From Capronia americana (taxonomy: Eukaryota > Ascomycota > Eurotiomycetes > Chaetothyriales > Herpotrichiellaceae): a stretch of 64,000 bases of DNA. The notes below the pieces were generated by a model. That model had not been told where the DNA came from and searched no databases. It worked only from the letters and a program-made list of their open reading frames with translations. The stretch spans positions 1,178,001-1,242,000 of the forward strand of contig JADWQD010000005.1 of assembly GCA_016110215.1 (NCBI GenBank), given 5' to 3'. The translations under genes and the position numbers were made by a program. Shown here piece after piece: positions 32,959 to 45,411 of this stretch. Each line of letters opens with the position of its first letter. The stretch's first letter is position 1.

Positions 32959-34675
32959 TCACAGGTTACTTCTGAGAGTCCGGACTCGTTCTGGTGTGGT
33001 AGGTGGTAGTTCACGCTCCAGAAGAGTGGTGTTGACATATGTTTCGTCGAGTTGCTCCAGACTTGTCACACCCATCAAGCGCATTGTCGTCTGGATCTCC
33101 TCGCCCAATACTGGAATCGGATATCTTGTTAGTCTCATAAGACGATGCAGAGAGGAAGAGGTTCTCTAGGGTACTGCAACTTACGTTCAATCGCGCGTAC
33201 CACTCCTTCAGTCCCATAAGCACCAAGCGCGTACATAAATGGCCGTCCAAGACCGACGGCCGTCGCACCCAGGCATAGTGCTTTGATGACATCAGACCCC
33301 CTGCGTATGCCACCGTCTAGGTAGACCTCAAGTTTGTCCAATACCTGGGGGCAGAACTTTCGAATCTCAAGTAAGGTCCGGATTGAGCTGGGTGCAAAGT
33401 CCAATTGGCGGCCGCCGTGGTTGCTGAGAATTATGCCATTCACTCCTGCTTCGAGTGCCATTTTTGCGTCCTCAAACGACTGAATGCCTTTTAGGTAGAA
33501 TGGCGCCGTCCCCCAGAGCTCCCGAATCCATTTTAAATCTGACCAATTTAGTGTGGAAGAATGTGCTCCTCGAAGAATGGGTTTCCCAGCTTGAGGCGTA
33601 GCCTGAGCTTGACGCGGGACAACCGTTCCAGATTCCCACTCCAGTCGTGCCTTATAACGCTCATCCTCTTCCCGCTTACCCACAACGGCGGTGTCCACGG
33701 TCAGAACAAGTGCAGCAAATTGCAGCGCTTTAGCATGATTGATTAGTTCTCTGGTCTTTTCTTTCTGCACGGGAACATAGAGTTGGAAAATATGCTGGGC
33801 TCCCTTGCCATCTGGCGACATGCAAGCCACAATATCCTCCAATGAGACTGAGGCATAGGTGCTCACGCAGTAGGGGATATTCATGAGGGCTGCCCCTCGT
33901 GCGAGGCAGAGCTCACCGTCCGGGTGCGCGAGCCGTGCTTGAGCAGCAGGGGCTATAAAGAACGGTAGATCGCTCCGTACACCCATGATCGAGCACGACA
34001 TGTTGACCTCGGCAACGTCTCGAAGGATCCGTGGTCGGAAGGATATCTTCTCCCAATCGTTACGATTCGTCTTCACAGAATTCAGGCTGTCGGCCGCTGA
34101 ATGAAAGTAGACCCACGCTCTCTCTGATATGCGTTGTCGAGCAGCTTCTTCAATATCGTCCAGGTTTTGGCATAAATGCAGTGGGATGTTCTCCGTGGAA
34201 AGAAGTCGTTCTGCGATGGTTCGATTAGATGTTGTCGGTTGTGTCGTTGTATCCTGATTCGAGGGTCCTGGTTGAAGTGTCGAGGCATCAACAGCGCCTA
34301 GGTGCTTTTCTGAATATCATGACATCTATTAGGACGGAAACACTCTCACTTCTGGTCAAGCTGCCTGGCAAAGGTACAGTACACACCTTGGGGAAGGTTG
34401 CGTTCGATTGTGCCCGGCGGATGTACCATCACATATTCTTCAGTTGCGTCCTATGTCGAAGACCAAGCTGTCAATATGCTAAGCTTTAAATGCACATCGC
34501 CGAAATCAGCGCATCCAAGATGCGGGTGGCTTACTTTGCCTGCATAGCGCAGTATTGTTGAGGCACCCCCAGGATGCTCATCGAGAAAGTCCGTCACGTC
34601 GTAGACTTGCCCTGAAATGATCACCCAGCACGACCCTCGGCCGTTATGAATGGCGACTTCGTCCGCTGTTAACAT
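32959..34675 (-). CDS. Cytochrome b5-FMN alpha-hydroxyacid dehydrogenase (cytochrome b2/lactate dehydrogenase type)
   Basis: Four exons: 34675-34535, 34450-34387, 34309-33185 and 33110-32959, giving 493 residues; an in-frame ATG at 34792 would add 39. The N-terminus is a cytochrome b5 domain: [35 protein letters not shown] (in parts: [21 protein letters not shown]) with the first haem His in HPGG and the second in the ATEEYVMVH segment. The FMN barrel follows: [54 protein letters not shown] with the active His, [13 protein letters not shown] and [12 protein letters not shown]. The family oxidises L-lactate, mandelate or other 2-hydroxy acids and passes electrons via haem to cytochrome c, often in the mitochondrial intermembrane space. 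I see no clear presequence. Here it may oxidise a hydroxy acid made by the neighbouring oxygenases. Confidence 0.92.
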
Positions 34676-34792
34676 GCTGAGCCGATGGTCGATGGTAGTT
34701 GTGGGCTCCTTGGAAGTGACAAGAGGAGAGATCGCGGCAAGAACTGGTAGACCTGAACATCTAATCAAGTTACTCGAACTATGTTGGAGCAA

Positions 34793-35220
34793 GGTGTTGG
34801 CAAAGCAGATAAATGACCAGCGATGAACATGGGGACGAATCTCCGACTGATAGCAAGAAATCGAGGCGATGCCGCGTTTAGGCGGGTCTTCAGCCTCGGT
34901 TGAGGACGGTCTACAACGGCCAGTCTCCCTCCTTCACCCGTATGGATCTCTTTGAGTCAACTGCATGTTTTCGTAATACCGTAAACATGGTCAGCTGCGC
35001 GGGCAATAATACTGTACGTCGGTTCTCGTCCGCCATCCCATCTTCTCGATCTCCAACTCGGCCGTCGCCAACACATTGCTAATCTAATCACATCTAATAC
35101 GCTTGGCTTGCTCCAGCATCTGGATAGTGCTCAAGCTGATGCCCCATTGCGTACAGTTTTCCATACAAAATTGGCCTCGGTCCTGCGGGTGTTATCGTGG
35201 CCCAGAGGTGGAAATGTCAT
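34793..35220. other. Intergenic region between dehydrogenase and pseudogene
   Basis: No gene recognised; the 5' part of the zinc-type ADH pseudogene may extend into it but is beyond recognition. Confidence 0.35.
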
Positions 35221-35930
35221 ATCGTTCCAGATCGCGTTCCCGATCGGCGAAGAGGCTTACACATGAGTCGGCAAGACTCATCGCGGTACAATCGCGGAGT
35301 ACATTGTCAAGAGCCCCCTTCATAGGTGGCCCAACCCCACCCGAATATGAGCCTCCTTGAAGCTTCCACTATCTCAGAAGTCGCGCTTGTTTCTTCACAG
35401 TGCCTATTGCGTGCCGACGCCGCTCTGCCAGACGACCTGAAAGAGAAACAATCTTTTGTCCCTGGGGGACTCAGTGGCACTGGTAGCATGGCTGTTCAGT
35501 TGGCAACGCCTGTGCTTGGTGCACGCAGGGTCTCAATCACCTTTGTCAAGCAGCGACATCGGCAAGGCAGAGGGACCTCCTCGGCTCTGTGACGATGGTC
35601 CAGATCGTCGACTGCACGAAGCAGCAAGTTGCCGAGACAATCGACAAGGGCACTGTGGATTACATGTTTGACATGATGAGCGAGTCTATGTAGTACCTCC
35701 CCGTCATGAAGAGAGGCGGAGCATTGTCAGTATCAGTATGGTACTTTCCGGCAAAGAGCAGGTGAAAGCCATGCCGGGTATGCCATCTGCTCTCCGCACA
35801 GCGCTCAACTGGCCGGATCGATACTAGCGCCTACGAACTGCTTGGGCTGGCGTCAACTATAACTACTACACAAAGTCTGCTGACGGCAAGCAATTGGTGG
35901 AGGTTGCTTTCTGGATCCGGGGTTAGTGTT
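35221..35930 (+). pseudogene. Zinc-type alcohol dehydrogenase / quinone oxidoreductase pseudogene
   Basis: Family pieces occur in order but in different frames. GTIAEYIVKSPLHR (about 35284-35325) is followed after a one-base shift by VAQPHPNMSLLEAS, then the NADPH-fold block SFVPGGLSGTGSMAVQLA...VLGARR (about 35450-35535). Next comes a shift to MVQIVDCTKQQVAETIDKGTVDYMFD, an in-frame TAG, YLPVMKRGGAL, another shift, SMVLSGKEQVKAMPGMPSALRTALNW, a TAG after DRY and finally GVNYNYYTKSADGKQL. Several shifts and at least two stops cannot be explained by introns. The intact family reduces quinones or aldehydes with NADPH. The upstream catalytic domain is not recognisable. Confidence 0.75.
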
Positions 35931-36216
35931 CAAAAGAAAGATATGTGTTCGTATTACTAGAACTGCCTAGTTGTGTAGAAGGGATGTCTCGGTGCTTACC
36001 ATTCACACACAGCCATATGCTACCAACAATAGGTGCAATTAGCTTGAACAATTATCTGCATGTTTCGACGACTCCCGTGTAGTTTGCACTGAAATCATGT
36101 TTTTATAGATCCGAACTATGTCGAGACATGTGTCGGTAAGTCGTGGGGCAATACCCCATGACGCTGCCGAAGTCTTCTTGGTAATTCAAGGTAAGGTTGA
36201 AATCATACCGGTCAAC

Positions 36217-37640
36217 CTACGGGGGAAGCATCTTCGCTGCTTTCATCAAATCCCACGTATCGACAAAATTCTGGATGACGTCCGACCGCTCCGAGAACCC
36301 GGCGGCGACCACCTTGGAGAGATCGTAATGGCGATCAAACGCAACCAAGGTAAGCAAGACCTCGACAAATTCCCAGCTGCATGATTGTATAATGCCAGAC
36401 TGAAGTCCATGTTTCTTCTCGAACCTTTCCCATTCGTTTTGGTGCTCCATCATATACCGATTAACGCTCAATGGTGAAGATTCGCTCGGCTTGGCGCCTT
36501 GAAGACCAAAGTATGCGCAGACACCGGCCCAGTTCATCTCCCAGCTCGAACCCATGGTGGTCTCGGAGTCACCGACGTTGTACGCCGCGCCGTTTGGTGC
36601 CCCATCAACGGAAGATGCAAAGATGTGTGCGCGGCCCAGAGTCCGCTGGCCAATCTCGGTATAGCGAGATTTGTATACCACAGGTGGTCCCGGGAACGGA
36701 ATAAGCTTGGTCTTCGTGGTACTTCCAGCTTCATGTTCGGCATAAAAGCTTAGAAATATACCCAGCCCTTGAGCAAAGTTCATCGGGCTCTTGCCACCAG
36801 GCACGAAGCCAATCTTTGTCCTGTCAGTTTTTGGATATCTCGCAATCGTTTGAAATGATCAGCAAAATCCACGTACCACAAGGTCTGGTCGGATTTCGGC
36901 GAACTTCCACGTCTTTCCTGCTGATAGCTTTTTGAGAGCATCGTACTGGGCATAGTAGAAAAGATTCTCGGCAAAAGGTTTTGGGATGCGTGGATTGGAT
37001 TCTTGGAGAGGAGTTTTCGGAAGTCCCAGCTGACCGACATGAAGAAAGCCGTAAACCTGTCCATTACCAGAAGCTGTGAGAATTCTTCTTTCTTTTCCTG
37101 GGCTATTTACCTCTTATGGTAGTCACACACCTTGCCACCGGTCTGAAAGGACCAGAACTTCAGATTAGGACAGACCCTTTCAACCGCTAAGACTGCTGTC
37201 TCCAGAATCTCAACATTGACCCTCTTGAGGACTTCTGCCCCTTCAAAGTCCGAGGTGCCAGGTGGCTGAAGATATGCTTTGATAGAAACAGTCAGCCTCA
37301 GAGGAAAACCGGATCACTGTTTAGAAAATCCATAGCAGAAAACAGTCTCACCAGCAAAGAAAACATCAGTCACTTCCTCGATGCCATCCACCTCGGCTAA
37401 CTTTTCAGCAACATTATCGATACTCTTGGTCAGGTCGATACCAGAGAAAATCGATATTCTCTCGTCTTCGGGGAGAAGGAGCTTGCTCGGGTCAGTCGGT
37501 CGCGTAGTCAAGCCGATGATGCGACTGAATGTAGTCTTGGTGGGATAGTTGACTGCTTCGCGGACGATAGACCAGCCTGTTATGCCAGATGCCCCGAAGA
37601 CCAAAGCAGTGCGTGGTTGCATATTTTCAATTGACGACAT
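36217..37640 (-). CDS. PRISE-like NAD(P)-dependent reductase/epimerase (SDR family)
   Basis: Four exons: 37640-37352, 37276-37131, 37056-36877 and 36813-36217, giving 403 residues with matching phases. The Rossmann start is TALVFGASGITGWSIV near residue 11, the G-x-x-G-x-x-G form of extended and atypical SDRs. Later marks are LKFWSFQTGGKVYGFLHVG, PFAENLFYYAQYDAL, IRPDLVIGFVPGG and NVGDSETTMGSSWEMNWAGVC (in parts: NVGDSETTMG, WEMNWAGVC). The NLFYY-x-x-x-D segment takes the place of YxxxK, as in progesterone 5-beta-reductase/iridoid synthase relatives, which reduce enones. Fungal members occur in metabolic clusters. It is divergent from the SDR at 38619, with about 980 bases between. An activated-alkene or ketone substrate is likely but not proven. 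Confidence 0.87.
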
Positions 37641-38618
37641 TATCTTCGTAGTGAGGCTGAGGCATAGCTTGACTCAAAGTGGCCCGCGGCACCAGTCCGT
37701 GAAGTTATATGATACATGGCGATAATTACGCGGAATCAGAGTCTGCCGCGTATCTGTTGACCATCCATTATGCCTCCGGATCTGCAGGTGAACGAGGGAT
37801 AATGGCGGCTATAATCTGAGGAAAATCACAGTTGACTGGCTGCCGGATGCAGCTGGAGACGGTCCTGGAGACATTACGAAGTCCTAGAACGGTGCGCAAC
37901 TTGCTGGCGGATGAAGACAGCAAATCCGCAATGCAGTTCTTGTAGCTTGTAGTCCTAACACTAGAGCCCTAGACGGCAAGTGGAGAACCGATGCCCCAGG
38001 GTCCTCCAATGATGGAGGGGCGCGCCCTGACCCGCAGTATGTTAGACCATCCGTCATGTCTATCGACAAGTTTTATGTGCTGAGAGTCTGGAGACCGCTT
38101 TTGCCGGCCATCATCCCTGATGTAACTGCAACTAATAGCAAAAGTTCGAAAACAGACAGTCTTAGTAGAGCCCGCATGGGGACAGCTCCCCAGAAATCGG
38201 TGAGGTTTGAGCCCGGTGGAGCAAATGTTGTGCCGAGAAAGTCTTCCACTTCGTGGATACACCGCAGACTCGGAATCGTCTGGTTGTCGAAATGGCGGCT
38301 TCCGCAAACGTCGGACGAGTTGCTGTATCTCTGATTGTCATGTTCTGCCGGCGTCCGACTAGGACTCTCGTCCGAAGGCTCTCGATTGATGCCGGGCAAG
38401 CTAGAAAATTGCGATTTCTTCTCAGCCCAAGGTAATTGGAAATGTCAAGGCGCCTATGTGAAGTTCCACTTGCCGTGTCTGGGTCAAGCCCTTTTCCCAG
38501 AACAATACTGACGAGCACAAAATGGAGTGCTGTCCTCATCAGCCCAGCTGCATTCCAGCCATCAATACTATGTGATGGTCTGAAAACAGTCTTTCTCCTT
38601 GGTTCAGCGTAATCCATC
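37641..38618. other. Divergent promoter region between two SDR genes
   Basis: Frames of about 110 codons on the minus strand (37969-38307 and 38162-38986) have no domain character and one overlaps the SDR gene. I treat the interval as non-coding. Confidence 0.45.
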
Positions 38619-39441
38619 ATGTCACAATTCGAAGGTCGAGTTATCGCAATCACTGGGGCGGCGTCCGGTATGGGGCTGGCGACTGCCAAGAAGCTTCTCT
38701 CCTTAGGGGCAAGAATATCAGTTTCCGATATCAACAAAGAGGCACTGCAAAGCGCGATTTTCACTTCGAACCCAATTCGGCCAGAGATCTCGGGTAGCAA
38801 TATCCTGATCACCGCAATCGATGTTCGCTCGAGTGTCCAGGTAGACGCTTGGATCGAAGCCACGATCGAACATTTCGGAAAACTAGATGGAGCGGCAAAC
38901 TGTGCGGGCATCCTTGGAGCAGGGGCGGACAAGTACAGGATCCAGGAGTTGCCGGACGATATCTGGAAAAGCGTCTTAGACGTCAACCTGAGTGGCGTCT
39001 TTTACTGCCTCAAGGCCGAGCTGAAGGCGATGCATCGGGGCGGCAGCGTGGTCAATATTGCGAGCATCGCTGGCGTGAAAGGCAATGCTCTCAATGGGTC
39101 TTACAGTGCTTCCAAGCATGGTGTGGTTGGTCTTACAAAGACGGCAGCGCAGGAAGTCGGTGGGGACGGAATCAGAGTCAACTGCGTGGTTCCGTAAGTC
39201 ATACTTTTGGCGTTGGATGTGTCTTCTAACAACAGATTGTAGGGGTATCATTGATACGCCGATGTTTCGAAACTCACCGAAGCCGTTCATTGAGCAGCTT
39301 GAAATGGCAGTCCGAGCATCTCCGCTTAATAGAAAGGGCAGCGCGGAAGAAGTTGCGGATTTCATTGTCTACCTTCTCGGCAGTGAATCATCTTACATCA
39401 CAGGCCAGGTTCTTCATGTTGATGGAGGAATTATTGCTTAG
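38619..39441 (+). CDS. Classical short-chain dehydrogenase/reductase
   Basis: Two exons, 38619-39193 and 39243-39441, giving 257 residues. TGAASGMG (residues 12-19) binds the nucleotide, and the Asp in SVSDINK at 37 favours NAD over NADP. NCAGILG follows. The catalytic set is N123, S149 (IASIAG), Y162 and K166 (YSASK). The end GIIDTPMF and GQVLHVDGG is typical of the 250-residue classical SDRs that oxidise or reduce hydroxyl/keto groups. The intron sits just before the substrate loop, a common place. It may carry out an alcohol oxidation in the local pathway; the exact substrate is not visible. Confidence 0.92.
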
Positions 39442-40463
39442 ATGTGGGTCAATACGGCCTTCATCACTGAAGTCACGGAAAAACCAACTTGCCAGCTATC
39501 GGCTCGAGATATCGTATTCAGTTCAGCAGGGTTGGAAGCCTGGCTGATAAAACTGCAGAATGCGAGCTCCATCACTCGCGAAGTTCGGGGACAGATCTTG
39601 GTGCGGCCTAAAAGTAGTCTTATAGGCCAGAAGGAGTATTTTCGGACTCCGTTTCTCCTGTGATGCTCAGGTATTGCTTAGATGATGCTAGATATATGGG
39701 ATGCTCGCTGTTACTCATCACTGATAACTTCATGGTGGTGCGCTTTGAGTCCCATGGGCCCATTCGTGATACATGACCAGGTCTTCAACTCCATCGTTGT
39801 AGGTCGATCTTGCACCACCAATCGATATTTGTCGAATAGGGGCCTCACGTTGGCTCGGTATATGAATCACCATTGGTCGCCCTCCCCATCATCGGTAGTC
39901 GTCTTGTAATCGTTCATGGCCATGCTTCGCGAGTAAGAACCTTTTAAGATCAAAGACGTATCCTCCCCCAACAGGTCAGCTAGAGCGCCCATGAGTGATT
40001 GAGAGGGTCGGAACTGGAGTTCAAATGCGTGCGCGGAAGGCACCAAATGCAGTTAATGGCACAATTTTAGGGCAAAGCTTCAGCAGGCGGCTTTCTTCTT
40101 GCTACTTATAACCTAGTCATATATGGTCCCGTAGGTCATATTCTCTTATACGGGGTATTCAGCCGCATTTCGTGCGAGTTGCGGTGGTGAAGGTACAGCT
40201 ACTCAATCCCGATTGGGCAAGTGGACCTCCTACGAGCACAGAAAGTCATGGCACAGGCTGATACCCGGGGTACGCGGGATCGGTGCAATATCAATACCGG
40301 GGTAGTTTCGCAAAGCGAGGAATGACTTGTTCCATTGGCTTGAGCCTTTCTCTCTTCCCTAGCAGATCAAAATTGGGCACCATTATAAGAGGCTTACTCG
40401 GGCCACATCCTTGGATGGAGTTCACCTTTTTGGTGGAAAGCCAGACACCAGACAGACCTCAGT
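39442..40463. other. Intergenic region
   Basis: No gene seen. A palindrome-like ATATATGGG and TATAAG segment near 40370-40390 may be part of the promoter for the alpha/beta hydrolase. Confidence 0.4.
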
Positions 40464-41443
40464 ATGGACAACTCTAGACAAGACGTTGCTTTTCTTGCTG
40501 TGGATGGAGTTAGACTTGTTGGGTGGTTCTATCCCGCGGGACAGAAAGCGCCGGCAATCATAATGACACATGGTGTGAGTTGCTCACTATTACAACCCCA
40601 ACACGAACCCGGCCGACTTATACTGTTTCCGAGTAGTTCGGCGCTTTAAAAGAGCATTTATTGGCACAGTTTGCGGTTCGATTTCAAGCCGCCGGATATG
40701 CGGTCCTCGTTTACGACAATCGCAACTTCGGTGCAAGTGACGGGACCCCACGACGGGAGGTGAATCCAACAAAACAGTCCGAGGATTACCACGATGCCTT
40801 CAACTTCCTGGCGTCCCGTTCTGACGTCGATCCACGTCGGATCTTCTTCTGGGGTTCCAGCTTCTCAGGTGGAAATGTCATCGTCGCAGCGGCCTTGGAC
40901 AAACGCATCATAGGGTGCATCGCACAAGTACCATTTGTGTCTGGAGAAGTGGCAAGCGCTGGTATGGAAGACCAGCTCCTAGCCACGTTCGCAGATCGTG
41001 CAGCCATCACCGCGAGTGGACAGGACCATCGTACGTATGTCCCCCAGTTTGCGAATAGCCGCGAAGAAGCTCTCAGCGGCCGGGCCAACGCCATCACACC
41101 CTCAGTTGATGAATTTGAGTTCTACGAGATTGCGAATGCTCGAGCTCATTGGGAAAACCAGCTCACGCTGGGGACGCTGTTCCAAGTTGCAAAATACGAG
41201 CCTCGCGCCTACATTCATCGTATCACCCCGACTCCTCTTCTGATGATTGTGGCGGAGAACGATACTTCGATTCCACCAGCATCGCAAATTGCCGCATTTG
41301 AAAGTGCAAAACACCCAAAAACGCTACATATTATGCGTGGGCAGAGTCACCACAGTTGTTACAAGGACGAGGGCTTCGAAGAGTCCGTAACAGTCCAGAT
41401 CCAGTTCCTCAACAAAATCTTGGACAGCCATAAAGAGCCATGA
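40464..41443 (+). CDS. Alpha/beta hydrolase (dienelactone hydrolase / S15-like)
   Basis: Two exons, 40464-40574 and 40637-41443, giving 305 residues. The cap-less core is clear: VDGVRLVGWFYPAGQKAPAIIMTHGFG (in parts: LVGWFYPAG, IIMTHGFG), GYAVLVYDNRNFGASDG, the nucleophile elbow FFWGSSFSGG with Ser112, IAQVPFVSG, the acid in MIVAENDTSIPP and the His in GQSHHSCY. The DNRNFGASDG stretch is typical of fungal hydrolases related to dienelactone hydrolases and X-Pro peptidase-like esterases. Such enzymes are often found beside transporters and oxygenases. It could open a lactone or ester produced by the Baeyer-Villiger enzyme, which is inference. Confidence 0.9.
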
Positions 41444-42768
41444 GGCGCGAAAGGTCTCTATTGCCCGGTAACCCAGCCTTTCAAATCCATCAAGCACAGT
41501 ACACACTAGAGCTCACACGTGGAATCGTGGATTTCAGCGCTAGGGAAAGGGGTCCCGTTCCGTTTGTGACGGAAGGAAAGCGTGTTTTGTGTGCATGGTA
41601 CCGCCAATACAAGATTACGAGAAAGCTAAAATGTAATTTCGTTTTGGAAGAATAACTGAATGACTGTTATGGTTGTGCTCGGGCTTGTCCTTTCATGATC
41701 CAAAAGGCCGATCATAAACCGGCGCCATGTTCCTGGGGCGCAAGGAGGACCTCGCGACATTCTTGCGCACCATCATCTGCTGCACGGTCAACGTGTCTCG
41801 GCGCTTCTGCCTTAAGATGTCGCTGTTACTGGTGGCGTTTGAGAGACTCTACAGCCAAAGTCCATGGTGTCAATGGACATTATGCAAACGTAGGCGGCAG
41901 TAGAATCCATCTTGGAGGCAAGGCTTTCGAGCGGGTGGTCAAATTCGACGCCCCATGTCCATAGCGCATTGAGGTTTAGAGGTGAGAAAGCCTGGAGTTC
42001 GGTAACTTTCAGGAGCATTTCTGAATGCACCCGTCAACTACAATCCTTCAAAGGCTAAGCAATCGCAGAAACTCACCAGATCGTTTACCTCACCGGCGCC
42101 TGTCACATCCCACCTTTGAGCCGGAAGGATGGCAACTCGGCGTAGATGCCGAGGCCGCTCGTCTCCCGCCTTGTTGGGAGTCGCATTCTGCGCTGAAGGT
42201 CGACTTCCCAGTGCTCCGTGCGAAAGAAGCACCGTCGACAATGAATCTCGGTCCAACTGCATGTGAGGGATTTCGCGGGAGAATTTAGTCCAGGGTTACC
42301 AGCAGGGCCCTGCGCATGAGTATCAGAATCCACGAGCACAACTGGCGAATCGTCCCGCCGGTAAGCAGCTACTAACTGTACCCGTAGGGCAAAGAGTTGT
42401 ACCGGCACACCAGTTGAAATCGGAGGCGTCGCTTTCAAACTAGTCGTGGGTTTGACGTGTCTTGTAGGACTGGCAGGGCACCTCCGGGTGCAGCTTCGTA
42501 TCAGACGTCCTGAGTTGGAGCTGACCACCAATGAGATGTTCACCAGGCTTAGTTGGCCGCTAGCCCTGTTCAAGGTCTCCCGCGCTCCTTTGCTCTGCTG
42601 GCCCTGTGATTGTGAAACTCGTATTTGTTCCGGTCAAGGCAGACCCGAGGCTGCTCGCAAACTTCCCGGCCTCGGGGGCGGAGGGCGGATTAGTCCGCCT
42701 CCGCCCAAACTGGCCGGGCCTTTTTCACGTCGGTTCTCCACTTACTTTGTTCTGTCAAGCTGTGCATC
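41444..42768. other. Gap of 1.3 kb without supportable gene
   Basis: A leftward frame at 41812-42030 has protein-like composition, but no domain that I recognise and no clear splice partners. The rest looks non-coding and includes a GC-rich block at 42660-42720. Confidence 0.35.
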
Positions 42769-44541
42769 ATGCGTGGCGCTGTCTTCATCAACTACGTTGG
42801 TGGTGTCCATCAGAACGACGGGGAGCAGCAGCGGCAGATTCTGTCCCACACTTCCAGGTTAAAGAAATCACGGAGGCATGCAGGCCAGCAGGAGAGATCT
42901 GCTGCGGCACGGCCCTCGCACGCACCCCATTGCAGAGGAGGTGTGCCCAACTGCAACCACTTCTGTCCCTGCAACTTTCTGGCGTACCTGGAGACCACTA
43001 AGACGAGTCCCAGGCCAAGCCTGGCGAACGATGCAAAGGTCAATGGGTTCGGCTTTGACCCTTTCGACGCCCTCCCAGTCGGCAACGTCGGCGGCGTGCA
43101 CCAGATCGCCGAGTATAGTATGTGCTTGCCTTGCTCCTGACCACGCGGCATTGATACTCATGGCCCAGTTCTGCAATCCTACGCTGCCAAGATCCAGCCC
43201 CTCCAGCGCGCGCTGGGCTGCGAGCCTCAAACCACAAAAAGCATGTTCACCACGGCCGTGGCCAACCCGGAGTTTTTCAACGCACTGATGGCGCACGCAT
43301 GCGCGGACTTTGAGGTCCAGCAGACCAAGGTGGTCGCGAAGACGCCGTCGCCGAAAGTCCTTTTCTTCCAGGGCGAGTCCTTCAAGGCGCTCTCAAGGAA
43401 GCTGAGCAAGTGCGGCGGGACAGTTGACGTGTCGGCCGTCCTGGCAGTTTTGATGTTGATGGGGATGGATGTGGGATCCCCGCCTCCACAATATGGTGCT
43501 GCCATGACTGACGATTCCTCATCCAGATTGCGTACGGAGATGCACAACCGATGCTGATGCACCGGCGCGCTCTACGAACGATGATGGAGATGCCAGCTCC
43601 ACCCAGGACGTACGACAATCGACCCCTGCAATCCCCTGCCCGATGTGCTAAGTCCTGAAACAGAACCAATCCTATTCACTGGTTGTATCACGACCAACTG
43701 GTGGAATTCACTGCCGATTTTTTGTCCGAGTAAGGCTCTTGGTGTCCTGATAGAGGTCCAGTGTGCTAACAAACCCCCCTAAAGCGAGCTTCCCGCGTGG
43801 CATCTTGCTCCAGGCGAGACACTTCTGACTCCCTACCCCCCACCGAGACGAAGGCCCCTTCGATACCACTCGCCACACTCGCTCGAAGCGTCCGAAGCAT
43901 CACGTTGTGTACCTGAAGGTTTTCGAATTCTAATCCTCCAGTGTCACTTGAGCATTGAGACGCAAGAAGTCATCAAGAGAATGTCACGAATCGTCGCCAT
44001 TTTTGGCAACGCCAGAAACGACACCATTGAGACGTCCGACGCTGGCTTGGTTACTGCCTACAAGGCCGAGCACGAGTTCCACGCGTGCGTTGATTGTCTG
44101 CGGAGAATCGAGCGAGCGGGAATGGACGACAGACGTCCCTGGACGGGCGAGCCGGGGACAACCATCGAACACGTCGTCTGCTTGGCCCTCGTAGCCTTCA
44201 TCAACTGTGTCTTTGCCTGCATGACCTACGGCCCGCTTTTCAAGGATGTCCGAGACTCCCTGGAAATCGCGATTCGGGACTGTGAGGTGCTACCAGGGCA
44301 CGGAGATTGTATTTCCTGGGCTCGGTGTGTTGGACTGTGGGCAACATCGTTATATCCCGGATCCCACGGCCCGCCGCACACTGACGTGACGAGGAAACTG
44401 CGCGACGGATGCACAAGTGGATCTCCGGAGGCAGAGCACCATAGCATGCTTCAGAGGTTCTTGTGGACTGAGGAAATGTTAGCAAGTTGTAAAAAGGCGC
44501 TGGTGCTGGCAGCATCTATGGACGCCCAGGCGTCAAGCTGA
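42769..44541 (+). CDS. Fungal-specific transcription factor without a zinc cluster
   Basis: Five exons: 42769-43117, 43169-43470, 43527-43609, 43664-43729 and 43785-44541. Phases close over 518 residues. The first exon reads AVFINYVGG, then a basic KKSRRH stretch, and FGFDPFDALPVGNVGGVHQIAEY. This is the usual N-terminal layout of a large class of fungal regulators that lack a DNA-binding zinc cluster and carry only the downstream domain. Next come FTTAVANPEFFNALMAHACADFE, AYGDAQPMLMHRRALRTMMEM and the long helical C-terminus with HEFHACVDCLRRIERAG. I found no C-x2-C-x6-C cluster upstream. It could work through partners or bind DNA by its basic patch. It may be a second local regulator. Confidence 0.75.
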
Positions 44542-45411
44542 CCCACTTGCGCGGCGACGACCCATGCCTTTGGCGACGATGGGAGATTTGCATGTTCAGC
44601 ACCGGAAAAGTCGATGAAGAGAAGCGTTCCTGTATAAATCAGGTTTATATATATGCAACACCAGCAGGCGAGCACCTTTTGCTGCAAGGACACAGAAAGC
44701 GGCGCAGCGATCTCAAGACGGTCATTTCCGCGGTCTCGCCCTCCCCGGGGATGCCACCATTCATGCGGTCGGCGTCTCGGTTTGCTCTGAATCACGTTGA
44801 TTAGGCTGGTAACGTAAGGGCAGGCGGACACTCTATCCGACCTTGGCAGAGTGAGACTCACCAGAAGGGAGTGGAGTTGTGCGGATGTCGTTTTGTACCG
44901 GCGGACGTGTCGACTTTCGTGTAGGATAGTTAGTACGCGACCAGCCGGGACGGCCTGCTATCGTCACTGTGAGTCGTCCGTCGGCCCTGGCCCGCTTACA
45001 AAGGTACGTGCGTAGTAGCCTGAGCCAAGCATGTTTTGCAGATGACCAAATGCGTGGACAATCATACCTCTTTGGCGCTGACGATGCATAAAGTAGTACT
45101 GTGTACTACCCAAGTCCAGCAGCGTCCCAGTCGCTGGAACATCCAAAGAGGAAGGTGGAGAACGCCCGATGGAATCCTTGGCACGCCCGAAGCTGCCCGG
45201 GGCCATATCTCTCTGTACGACGCCCCTTACATCATGTCCTAACGTCGCCACGAGGCAGATGATTTCGTCCACCGTCTGGAGTTTCGTTTGGGGCGAAGCG
45301 CGGCTCAGCAGGTTGAAATACACAGACCGCCTATACAGTACTTAAGACCATCGTAGAGTTGTCCACCGCCATGATGCCCCATAACCGGTTCACGCACCGC
45401 CTCTCCTCTCC
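44542..45411. other. Intergenic region
   Basis: A leftward frame at 44964-45323 of 119 codons is protein-like but not recognised. Otherwise the interval holds only short frames. Confidence 0.35.

Noticed and set aside
37969..38986. Leftward frame of 274 codons (38162-38986) overlapping the SDR start
   Set aside because: It is antisense to a clear SDR exon and its sequence looks like a reverse-strand shadow; it has no recognisable motif.
41812..42030. Leftward 72-codon frame that looked like part of a fungal regulator C-terminus
   Set aside because: No partner exons or splice signals could be joined, so it was left in the intergenic note.
44964..45323. Leftward frame of 119 codons that I compared with the ketopantoate reductase C-terminus
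   Set aside because: The resemblance rests on a few residues and no Rossmann start is found upstream on the same strand.
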